The notes under the pieces were generated by a model that was given only the letters and a program-made list of their open reading frames with translations, had not been told where the DNA came from and did no database searches. A stretch of DNA of 64,000 bases from Rudanella lutea DSM 19387 (GTDB lineage: Bacteria > Bacteroidota > Bacteroidia > Cytophagales > Spirosomataceae), in contig NZ_KB913013.1 in assembly GCF_000383955.1 (NCBI RefSeq), forward strand, positions 5,413,694 through 5,477,693. Direction: 5' to 3'. Shown piece after piece: positions 42,331-49,492 of the stretch (position 1 is the first letter of the stretch; each line of letters starts with the position of its first letter). The position numbers and the translations under genes are program-made.

Positions 42331-43212
42331 TTACGTCCGTTTGTCCTGTTTCTCAATTTGCTTGATTAACTTCTGGGCCTCTTTCTCGTTGCGTTCGGGA
42401 AAGTGGACGGGGAGTGATTCGAGAAGTTCGGCCATGATCTGCGCAATGATGAGTTGCTGATTGTTCATGTCGTCGCTTGGGATCACGTACCACGGGCAGT
42501 TTCGGGTAGCTGTTGCATTGATGGCATCCTCGTAAGCCTGCATATAAGCATCCCATTCCTGCCGTTCTTCGAGGTCGTTTTCGCTTAGTTTCCACTGCTT
42601 TTCGGTGTCTTTGAGCCGGTTAATCAGCCGCTGACCCTGTTCTTCTTTCGACACGTGCAGGTAAAACTTCACCACCCGAAACCCATTGCGGTGGAGGTAA
42701 TCTTCGAAATGGGTAATGTCGGCATAGCGTTCTTTCCAGAGTTTACCGGAGTTCGCCAAAAACTCCTCGGGTATGCTATTATCGGCGAGCCGGTCGGGGT
42801 GCACTTTCAGGGCAAGAACCTCTTCGTAATACGTTCGGTTGAAAATGCCGATGTAACCCCGCTCGGGTAGTTTTTTCCAGAATCGCCACATAAAATCGTG
42901 GGCCAAGTCTTCCTTCCCGGGTTTTTTGAAGGCCGCCACCTGAAACCGTGATGGGTTCACACCTTTGAAAACATGCCGGATGCTGCTATCCTTGCCGCCC
43001 GCGTCCATGGCCTGAAATAGCACTACAAAGCCGTATTTTTCGTGAGCGTGCATCTGATTCTGTGCCTGATCCATCCGGTCGCTGAGCGCATCGAGCTGAC
43101 GAGCGCGGTCGTCTTCGTCCCGATAGAGCGGCTCGATCCGGGTTGGGGTATGTTTGGCCGAGTACGGCGTCCGGCCATCGATCCGAAACGGTTTACTACT
43201 GAATTTTTTCAT
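42331..43212 (-). CDS. ppk2: PPK2-family polyphosphate:nucleotide phosphotransferase (copy 2)
   Basis: A 293-residue single-domain PPK2. Walker A is QAMDAGGKDSS, followed by RHVFKGVNPSRF, the lid/Walker B region IGIFNRTYYEEVL and the conserved YLHVSKEEQGQRL. Proteins of this length and motif set, such as that of Cytophaga hutchinsonii, fall in class III and use polyphosphate to phosphorylate both AMP and ADP. It lies 43 bp after its paralogue of identical length, so the two form an operon of duplicated genes. Confidence 0.92.
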   Translation of the reverse strand: MKKFSSKPFRIDGRTPYSAKHTPTRIEPLYRDEDDRARQLDALSDRMDQAQNQMHAHEKYGFVVLFQAMDAGGKDSSIRHVFKGVNPSRFQVAAFKKPGKEDLAHDFMWRFWKKLPERGYIGIFNRTYYEEVLALKVHPDRLADNSIPEEFLANSGKLWKERYADITHFEDYLHRNGFRVVKFYLHVSKEEQGQRLINRLKDTEKQWKLSENDLEERQEWDAYMQAYEDAINATATRNCPWYVIPSDDMNNQQLIIAQIMAELLESLPVHFPERNEKEAQKLIKQIEKQDKRT

Positions 43213-43255
43213 GACGTTGAGAATTGAGTGCCCGGCTTTCGGAGCCGGGGTTATT

Positions 43256-44137
43256 TTACTGTTCCTTAATCACCTTGATGAGCTTTTTGAGGGCTGCAGA
43301 CCGCTCTTCGTTTACTTCAGGTTTATGAATGGGTAGCTTCTTCAGCTCGTTTAGTACAATCCGGCTTACCATCAGGCGCATATTTTTTTTGTCGTCGGCA
43401 GGGATTACATACCAAGGGGCGTTGGCGGTGGCCGTCTCGTTGATAGCCTCTTCAAACGCGGCCATGTATTCGTTCCAGAAGCCCCGTTCTTTCACGTCAC
43501 CCTCATCAAATTTCCAGTGTTTTTCTGGGTTTTCGATGCGTTTTATCAGCCGGTCAGCCTGTTCTTCCTTCGAAATGTGCAGGAAAAACTTGATCACCGG
43601 GAAGCCATTGCGGTAGAGGTGTTTTTCGAAGTCACGGATGGCCTCAAACCGATGTTTCCAGACTTTGTCGAGATCGTCGGTGCGTTCGGCAGGTAGCCGT
43701 TGCGACTGGGTCAGAATTTCGGGGTGTACGCGCACCACCAGTACCTCCTCATAATACGACCGGTTAAAAACGCCAATGGTGCCCCGCTCGGGGAGCTCGC
43801 GCCAGCTGCGCCAGAGCCAGTCGTGCTCCAGTTCCCCATCGGTGGGTCGCTTGAAGGAGGTGATGCGTAAACCCAGCGGGTTAGTCCCGGTAAACACGTG
43901 CTGAATGGTGCCATCCTTGCCGGCGGCATCCATCGCCTGAAAAATAGCCAGCAACCCGTATCGATTATCGGCATACAGGTCGGTCTGGAGGTCGGCGATT
44001 TCGGCGGCCTGGTGGCGGAGTTGAATCTCGTAGTCCACATCGTCCGTATATAAATCGTCAATTTTGGTGGTGGCATCCTCCATGCGGAAGGTCTTTTTTC
44101 CGTCGAAACGGAGCGATTCAATGTCGAAAGGGCTCAT
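43256..44137 (-). CDS. ppk2: PPK2-family polyphosphate:nucleotide phosphotransferase (copy 1)
   Basis: A 293-residue PPK2 with Walker A QAMDAAGKDGT, QHVFTGTNPLGLRI, IGVFNRSYYEEVLVVRVHPE and FLHISKEEQADRL. It differs from the downstream copy throughout (TNPLGL for VNPSRF, NRSYYE for NRTYYE), so the duplication is old and the two may prefer different nucleotides. It is divergent from msrA, separated by only 42 bp. Confidence 0.92.
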   Translation of the reverse strand: MSPFDIESLRFDGKKTFRMEDATTKIDDLYTDDVDYEIQLRHQAAEIADLQTDLYADNRYGLLAIFQAMDAAGKDGTIQHVFTGTNPLGLRITSFKRPTDGELEHDWLWRSWRELPERGTIGVFNRSYYEEVLVVRVHPEILTQSQRLPAERTDDLDKVWKHRFEAIRDFEKHLYRNGFPVIKFFLHISKEEQADRLIKRIENPEKHWKFDEGDVKERGFWNEYMAAFEEAINETATANAPWYVIPADDKKNMRLMVSRIVLNELKKLPIHKPEVNEERSAALKKLIKVIKEQ

Positions 44138-44179
44138 GTAGGGCTTGTAAACTTATCAGAAGCAAGATACGTTACTCTT

Positions 44180-44923
44180 ATGCAAACAAACCGGATTCGA
44201 ACCAGTATGGTTACGAGCAATTTCTGGCAACAAGCCCTCACTGCACTGATCGCCTTATGGATCACCCCGGCCGTTTTTGGCCAAACACAACTGGCCCATC
44301 GACCGGTTGGTGCCGCAACGAAATCCCAACAAACAGGAACTATGACAGGAAATGAATCAACGGCTGCGCCCGCAGGCCTAGCCAAAGCTACGTTCGGAAC
44401 GGGCTGCTTCTGGTGCACCGAGGCCATGTTTGAAACCCTCGACGGGGTGAAATCGGCTGTATCGGGGTACGAAGGGGGCGCTAAACCTAACCCAACGTAT
44501 AAGGAAGTATGCACCGGGACAACCGGCCATGCCGAGTGTGTGGAGGTAACCTACGACCCCACCAAAATTACCTATGCCGAACTGCTACAGGCGTTTTTCC
44601 GGAGCCACGACCCCACCAGCCTGAACCGGCAGGGGGCCGATGTAGGTACGCAGTACCGGTCGGTGATTTTTTATCACAACGACGAGCAGAAGCAACTGGC
44701 CGAAACCATTAAGGCCGAGTTGGATAAGTCGGGGGCTTACGACAAAAAGATTGTTACCGAAATTAGTCCGGCCACGACGTTTTATGTGGCCGAAGAGTAC
44801 CACCAGAATTATTTTGCCCAGAACCCTGAGCAAGGCTATTGCGCGTTTGTAATCGCCCCCAAGCTCGACAAGTTCAGAAAGGTATTCAAAGATAAATTGA
44901 AGCCCACCGAAACGGCTCATTGA
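44180..44923 (+). CDS. msrA: exported peptide-methionine (S)-S-oxide reductase
   Basis: A 247-residue MsrA. An N-terminal hydrophobic signal (ALTALIALWITPAVFGQ) is followed by a linker and the catalytic domain with GTGCFWCTEAMFETLDGV (nucleophilic Cys), GYEGG, GHAECVEVTYDP, FFRSHDPTSLNRQGADVGTQYRS and EYHQNYF. It repairs oxidised methionine in periplasmic or outer-membrane proteins. An internal ATG at 44207 is an alternative start and also leaves the signal intact. A clear terminator follows. Confidence 0.93.
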   Translation: MQTNRIRTSMVTSNFWQQALTALIALWITPAVFGQTQLAHRPVGAATKSQQTGTMTGNESTAAPAGLAKATFGTGCFWCTEAMFETLDGVKSAVSGYEGGAKPNPTYKEVCTGTTGHAECVEVTYDPTKITYAELLQAFFRSHDPTSLNRQGADVGTQYRSVIFYHNDEQKQLAETIKAELDKSGAYDKKIVTEISPATTFYVAEEYHQNYFAQNPEQGYCAFVIAPKLDKFRKVFKDKLKPTETAH

Positions 44924-44945
44924 TTACTCCCCAATTACTTAGCAG

Positions 44946-44967
44946 AAGCCCCATTATGGGGCTTTTT
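44946..44967 (+). terminator. intrinsic terminator of msrA
   Basis: AAGCCCCA (44946-44953) and TGGGGCTT (44957-44964) form a perfect 8-bp stem with a 3-nt loop, followed by TTT. It lies 23 bp after the msrA stop. Confidence 0.9.
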
Positions 44968-45315
44968 GCGTTTTGAGGGACTGGCATATCCATAAATTAT
45001 GTATGTTTTATAGTATATAATATAAGTAGTTTTAGTAGATTATTGTGTGCTACTTAAAATTCTCTAAGAAAATCTATCCAATGGGAAATCTATTCTAAGA
45101 CTACTTACGTAGGTGACAGAATAGGGCGCTGGATCAGTACGATAAGAATATGTCTCAGGCGACAATCTCGGGGTCCATGTCTTACATAAATATTATGGGT
45201 TAGGTAGTGGAAGAGTCCAGCATCGCTGGTGCTGGACTCTCTGGAGTTTTGTAAGTTGAGTCTCAACACCCAGAGAGGCATATTGAATATATCCACTTTT
45301 CTTAACGTATAATGT
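44968..45315. other. AT-rich gene-free region with a perfect 11-bp hairpin
   Basis: About 350 bp without a credible gene. Its first 130 bp are strongly AT-rich. AGAGTCCAGCA (45213-45223) and TGCTGGACTCT (45231-45241) form a perfect 11-bp stem with a 7-nt loop, followed by GGAGTTTT; GTTGAG-T-CTCAAC at 45256-45268 is a second dyad. It could hold a small RNA with a terminator, but no start signal is evident. Confidence 0.4.
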
Positions 45316-45579
45316 ATGCAGAGCTCTACTGTCCAGAATGTCAGTACTGTAACAAAAACAGAGTCTGGCCCAAAACGGGTTTACCTTTCTACGCTTGCAA
45401 CGGGCGATTATTTTTACTTTGCCCTGTTGCCGCACTTGATCTACAAAGTGGTGCGAAAGTATCCGAATGTGTTTGTTATTAAACTGGCCGACGACCCCAA
45501 GGCCAAACGGATTTCGTATTATCCCCGCCCCGCCGATATTGACCAGAACAAGGTGTGCCGGATCAGGCGGTCGGCATAA
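45316..45579 (+). CDS. small hypothetical protein
   Basis: An 87-residue frame starting with ATG. After a Ser/Thr-rich start it reads VYLSTLATGDYFYFALLPHLIYKVVRKYPNVFVIKLADDP, which looks like a compact beta domain (a short barrel with GDYFYF) of the kind seen in many small Bacteroidota proteins. Codon use is like that of the neighbours. No family name can be given; there is no operon partner. Confidence 0.55.
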   Translation: MQSSTVQNVSTVTKTESGPKRVYLSTLATGDYFYFALLPHLIYKVVRKYPNVFVIKLADDPKAKRISYYPRPADIDQNKVCRIRRSA

Positions 45580-45983
45580 GAGCAACAAAGACTGTTTTCA
45601 AAGTAAAGTAATGCAAAACTGGGAGTTGACCTGGCACTATGTCAGGGCAGGTGTTCATATACGGTTCACCCAATAAAATAGGCGTTTGATACCCCTTTCG
45701 AAGCAATCCAGCCTAAGTTGCTGGTGGAATACGCTGGGGTCGTTGTACTATTGTACACTAAACGGCCGGAAATCGGATAAATGACTCGCTTCTACGGTAT
45801 GGGTTCAGATAGGAAAACGCTTCAGTTAGGTTGTTTCTATCTGTAGAATTCTCACATTCTGACTTTTTACCTGTAAAGTCTGTAAAGTATTTACCGATAG
45901 ATAAGTGGTGTAATTTTTTCTTGGTCTACCAGCCGAAATACACATTACTTTGCCACAGTTAAACACGTAAATTGATTTCTCAC
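45580..45983. other. gene-free region upstream of the glycine-rich exported protein
   Basis: About 400 bp in which I find no supported gene. Just before the next gene TTACTTTG (about 45946-45953) is one base off the -7 consensus and may be its promoter. Confidence 0.4.
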
Positions 45984-46496
45984 ATGAAAAAGATCTCACT
46001 CGCTTTTTTCTTTGTCGCAGCTCTCCTTCTTGGTAATACCGCTTTTGCTCAACTTGAAGTGGGTAAAGGATCAAAGTTTCTCAATGCTGGTATAGGTTTA
46101 GGAGGATGGGGTGGTATTGGTTATGCCGGTGGTATAGGCCTGGGGGCTTCCTTTGAGGTAGGCGTTGCCGATAATATTACGGTGGGTGCCATTGGCGCGT
46201 ACAGAGGCTACAGTGGCTACGGTGCTTACTACAGCATTGGAGGTCGGGGTTCTTATCACTTCAATGAAATTCTGAAGATTTCGGAAGACAAGCTCGATGT
46301 ATATGCAGGCTTAGGACTGATTTACAGTGGTTGGTCATGGAATGAAAGTTTTGTTGGTCTCCGTGGTTCATACGGTGGAGTTGATTTGGGAGGCCATGTA
46401 GGTGCTCGTTACTTCTTCAAACCAAACCTGGGTGGATTTGCCGAAGCAGGGTTTGGAGTGGCTCCACTTCAAGTAGGTCTGTCGCTCAAATTCTAA
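45984..46496 (+). CDS. exported outer-membrane beta-barrel-like protein
   Basis: A 170-residue protein with a clear signal peptide (MKKISLAFFFVAALLLGNTAFAQ) and a glycine/aromatic-rich mature part with alternating strands: FLNAGIGLGG, GASFEVGVADNITVGAIGAYRG, GRGSYHFNEI, LDVYAGLGLIYSG, LGGHVGARYFFKPNLGGFAEAGFG, and a final LQVGLSLKF ending in Phe, the usual C-terminal signal of outer-membrane barrels. Eight strands are likely. The ATG at 45984 is used. It is followed by a very strong terminator. Confidence 0.8.
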   Translation: MKKISLAFFFVAALLLGNTAFAQLEVGKGSKFLNAGIGLGGWGGIGYAGGIGLGASFEVGVADNITVGAIGAYRGYSGYGAYYSIGGRGSYHFNEILKISEDKLDVYAGLGLIYSGWSWNESFVGLRGSYGGVDLGGHVGARYFFKPNLGGFAEAGFGVAPLQVGLSLKF

Positions 46497-46517
46497 TATA
46501 GACTGACTCTTTCAGGA

Positions 46518-46557
46518 ATACAAAAGCCCTACTTACAAACAAGTAGGGCTTTTGTAT
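46518..46557 (+). terminator. strong intrinsic terminator
   Basis: A perfect 17-bp stem, ATACAAAAGCCCTACTT (46518-46534) with AAGTAGGGCTTTTGTAT (46541-46557), around ACAAAC. The right arm supplies the T run. It works in either direction, but the gene on the left is its obvious user. Confidence 0.92.
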
Positions 46558-46767
46558 TTAAATACTTGTATAACTAAATACTAATCCGGGCATGAGTTGC
46601 ACTTAGTAATTTGACGAGCTATACTAGTAAGTAATTTTACGCACAAAGTCGTCATTGTTTTGAGTGCATGCCGGTAAATAGTAACCAGTCGGTTATGAAA
46701 ATAGGGGTCAAAGCGAGCAATAAAATCAGATTAGGTAACATTTCGGTGCGCAGCTGTCAAAAATCAC

Positions 46768-46775
46768 TACTTTTG
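46768..46775 (+). promoter_or_regulatory. -7 box TACTTTTG of the stressosome operon
   Basis: A perfect match to TAnnTTTG, 26 bp before the rsbR-like ATG. Upstream, 46558-46767 holds no gene. Confidence 0.6.
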
Positions 46776-46800
46776 GCAATCCTCCTACAACTACCAGGAA

Positions 46801-47667
46801 ATGATTCATAAAATAGCCCAACTCCTTAAAGCCAACAAAGCACGATTGCTGGATGGCTGGTTTCAGAAGCAGTTAGCCAGTGAAACTCTCCGCGATGATT
46901 TAATGACCAACGATGAACTGCGGGCGCAGTCGGAAGAATTGGTCAATGCATTGACTAAAACGATTAACGAGGAAAATATCAGTCAGCCCGATTCATCGGA
47001 CTTTGACGAAGTATTTGAGATTCTGGCAGATATTACCTCGTCAAGGGCCCGGCAGGGATTCTCGCCCCGCGAAACGGGCCTGTTTATTTTCAGCCTCAAA
47101 GAAACCATTCTTGATTTGCTGGCCGACCTGGCAGCGGACGATGCTGCGGCCGTTTTGCGGGAAAGCCGGAAGATAAGTCGGTTGCTCGATAGCTTTGCCA
47201 TCATCACGTTCGAGACCTTCATTAAAAGCCGTGAGGAAGTGATTTTGCGCCAAACCGATGAGATCAGCGATATTTCAACGCCGGTCATTCAGCTTTGGGA
47301 TGGCATACTGGCACTGCCCATTATTGGCACGCTTGATAGCGCCCGTACGCAGGTGGTGATGGAAAGTCTGCTTCAGAAAATTGTCGATACCGGCAGTAGC
47401 ATCGCCATTCTGGACATTTCGGGAGTTCCCGCTGTTGATTCGCTCGTGGCTCAGCACCTGATCAAAACCGTGAGTGCTACCCGCCTGATGGGAGCCGACT
47501 GCATCATCAGTGGTATCCGGCCCGAAATTGCCCAAACCATTGTGCACCTGGGTATCGACCTGACCAACATCGTAACCAAAGCCTCGCTTGCCAGTGCTCT
47601 CCGGTACGCCTTTGGGTTGCAACGATTGACCGTAAAACGATTGGAGACGGATAAAAAAGCCTTTTGA
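46801..47667 (+). CDS. rsbR: RsbR-type stressosome sensor (helical N-domain + STAS)
   Basis: A 288-residue protein with an alpha-helical N-terminal sensor domain of the RsbRD type (about 1-150, LLDGWFQKQL, RQGFSPRETGLFIFSLKE) and a C-terminal STAS domain (about 158-275). The STAS carries the two phosphorylation positions known for Bacillus RsbR: Ser214 in PAVDSLVA (Thr in Bacillus) and Thr246 in RPEIAQTIVHLG. It should build the stressosome core with RsbS and hold RsbT until a signal arrives. First gene of a five-gene operon. Confidence 0.92.
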   Translation: MIHKIAQLLKANKARLLDGWFQKQLASETLRDDLMTNDELRAQSEELVNALTKTINEENISQPDSSDFDEVFEILADITSSRARQGFSPRETGLFIFSLKETILDLLADLAADDAAAVLRESRKISRLLDSFAIITFETFIKSREEVILRQTDEISDISTPVIQLWDGILALPIIGTLDSARTQVVMESLLQKIVDTGSSIAILDISGVPAVDSLVAQHLIKTVSATRLMGADCIISGIRPEIAQTIVHLGIDLTNIVTKASLASALRYAFGLQRLTVKRLETDKKAF

Positions 47668-47678
47668 GATAAGCCGGT

Positions 47679-48077
47679 ATGGACAGAATTCCAATCCTGC
47701 GGATGGGGGCGTTTTTACTCGTCACCATTCAGGTTGATTTATATGACCGGCTGGCCCTGAGCCTCGAAGCCGATCTGGTCGAGATGGTGCATAAGACGGG
47801 TGCCCGTGGGGTGCTGATCGATATTTCGTCGGTTTCGATTGTCGATTCGTTTATGGGCCGTATTCTCGGCAATATCGCCAGTATGACCCGCGTACTCGAT
47901 GCCGAGACCGTGGTTGTCGGGATGCAACCCGCTGTAGCCATCACCCTGATCGAACTGGGTCTTTCTCTGAAAGGGGTTCATACCGCTCTCAATGTGGAGC
48001 GGGGAATGGCCCTACTGAATGATAAGTTTGGCCAGGATGACGAACTAGCTGGCGACGATGCTGACGACGCTGAGTAA
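47679..48077 (+). CDS. rsbS: RsbS stressosome scaffold (STAS domain)
   Basis: A 132-residue single STAS protein: RIPILRMGAFLLVTIQVDL at the start, GVLIDISSVSIVDSFMG with Ser57 at the position phosphorylated by RsbT, and VVVGMQPAVAITLIELGL. The tail is acidic (DDELAGDDADD), which is unusual for RsbS. It lies 11 bp after rsbR and overlaps rsbT by 20 bp. Confidence 0.93.
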   Translation: MDRIPILRMGAFLLVTIQVDLYDRLALSLEADLVEMVHKTGARGVLIDISSVSIVDSFMGRILGNIASMTRVLDAETVVVGMQPAVAITLIELGLSLKGVHTALNVERGMALLNDKFGQDDELAGDDADDAE

Positions 48078-48471
48078 AGATACGATGGCAATCATGCGTG
48101 AGCAGGACGTGGTGCCGCTGCGAAACCGGGTCAAAGAGGTGGCCGTCAAGATCGGTATGGGGCTGGTAAACCAGACCAAACTGATTACGGCCGCCAGCGA
48201 GCTGGTGCGTAATATGCTCCGCTACGGCAATGGGGGCGACGTACTGATCGAGGTCGTAAGCAAGGGCCGCGAGGTGGGGGTCCGGCTCACATTCTCCGAC
48301 CGGGGGCCGGGTATTCCTGATATTAACCTGGCCATGCAGGATGGTTACTCAACCGGGCGTAGCCTCGGGCTCGGCCTGCCGGGTACCAAACGTTTAATGA
48401 ATGAATTTTCGATCCAGAGCACCGTGGGGCAGGGGACGGTTGTGTCAATTGTGAAGTGGAAGAATGGATAA
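48058..48471 (+). CDS. rsbT: RsbT switch kinase
   Basis: A 137-residue GHKL serine/threonine kinase that phosphorylates RsbS and RsbR and, once freed, activates a phosphatase or other partner. N box ASELVRNMLRYG, G1 FSDRGPGIPD and G2 GRSLGLGLPGTKRLMNEF are intact. The ATG at 48058 overlaps rsbS; an internal ATG at 48085 (MAIMREQDV) is an alternative close to the Bacillus N-terminus. The end overlaps the next gene by 8 bp, indicating translational coupling. Confidence 0.92.
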   Translation: MLTTLSKDTMAIMREQDVVPLRNRVKEVAVKIGMGLVNQTKLITAASELVRNMLRYGNGGDVLIEVVSKGREVGVRLTFSDRGPGIPDINLAMQDGYSTGRSLGLGLPGTKRLMNEFSIQSTVGQGTVVSIVKWKNG

Positions 48472-49492
48472 CTCCCCACACGAGCGTTTACCGGTAGCGG
48501 ATCGGAGTTATGTAGCTTCGGTAAAAAAACGGATTAGTCAGATTGCCGCCGGGGTAGGCTTTTCGGCACAGCGCCTGGCCGAAGTTGATCTGGTGGTGGC
48601 CGAAATGGCTTCTAATCTAATCAAACATGCCGGTGGAGGTGAAATGCTCATCCGCCATTTCCGAACGCCCGGTCAGGCGGGACTCGAACTCCTGAGTATC
48701 GACAAAGGGCCGGGCATTGCCGATCCGAACCGTATGTTTCAGGATGGCGTTTCGACCGCCGGAACCCTGGGCCATGGGCTCGGGGCAATTAAGCGATTGT
48801 CGGATCTGGCACAACTGTATTCGATAAAAGGCTGGGGGACGATTCTGCTGGTTCGGATTTTCCAGAAACCACCGGTCAACACGCCCTCGGGGTTTGAGTT
48901 TCGGTCGCTGCTGGTACCCAAACCGGGCGAGGAAGTGTGTGGGGATGGCTGCTATGTGAAGCAGACGCCGGGGCATATCAAACTATTGCTGGGCGACGGC
49001 CTGGGCCACGGCCCCGAGGCTAACAAAGCCGTTCAGGCGGCTATTCAGGCGTTTCGGCTTTGTCCCGACCATCAGCCGGCCGCCATTATTCGGCATATGC
49101 ACCAGTCGGTCAACAAAACCCGGGGGCTGGTAGGGTCGGTGGTTGTGTACGACTGCCAGACTAACCAATGGAACTGGTGCGGGGTGGGTAACATTGTAAC
49201 CCGGCTAAGCGGCCCCATGACCGCTAAAAACTTCTTACCATACAATGGCATCATTGGCATGAACGTGCCAACGATACTCAATAACCATGTGCTCCCTTTT
49301 GAACGGGGGCAGTTGCTTGTCATGTGCTCCGATGGACTCCATACCCGTTGGGATCACACCCGCTATCCGCTTATCCATCGATACGACTTAACCATTCTGG
49401 CGGCCGCCTTATACAAAGATTATGCGCGGCAGACGGATGATACTTCTTTATTTGTGGGACGAATTCAGCGAGACTATGGAGGAATTAGCTAA
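48464..49492 (+). CDS. fused GHKL ATPase / SpoIIE-type PP2C phosphatase (RsbX-like)
   Basis: A 342-residue fusion. The N-terminal half (about 1-135) is an RsbT/RsbW-like ATPase with VAEMASNLIKHA, DKGPGI and GHGLGAIKRL. The C-terminal half (about 145-340) is a PP2C phosphatase with GEEVCGDG, LLGDGLGHGPEANKA, VMCSDGLHTRW and DDTSLFVGR as metal-binding blocks. In Bacillus the phosphatase RsbX resets the stressosome; here one polypeptide could both phosphorylate and dephosphorylate the STAS proteins. This gene order (rsbRST followed by an RsbT-RsbX-like fusion) is known from several Gram-negative stressosome operons. Confidence 0.9.
   Translation: MDNSPHERLPVADRSYVASVKKRISQIAAGVGFSAQRLAEVDLVVAEMASNLIKHAGGGEMLIRHFRTPGQAGLELLSIDKGPGIADPNRMFQDGVSTAGTLGHGLGAIKRLSDLAQLYSIKGWGTILLVRIFQKPPVNTPSGFEFRSLLVPKPGEEVCGDGCYVKQTPGHIKLLLGDGLGHGPEANKAVQAAIQAFRLCPDHQPAAIIRHMHQSVNKTRGLVGSVVVYDCQTNQWNWCGVGNIVTRLSGPMTAKNFLPYNGIIGMNVPTILNNHVLPFERGQLLVMCSDGLHTRWDHTRYPLIHRYDLTILAAALYKDYARQTDDTSLFVGRIQRDYGGIS

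Noticed and set aside
45105-45296. 63-residue minus-strand frame
   Set aside because: It covers a hairpin and AT-rich DNA, has no recognisable composition and no partner gene.
47739-47981. Antisense frames in the stressosome operon
   Set aside because: Shadows of rsbS, which has clear STAS motifs in the sense frame.
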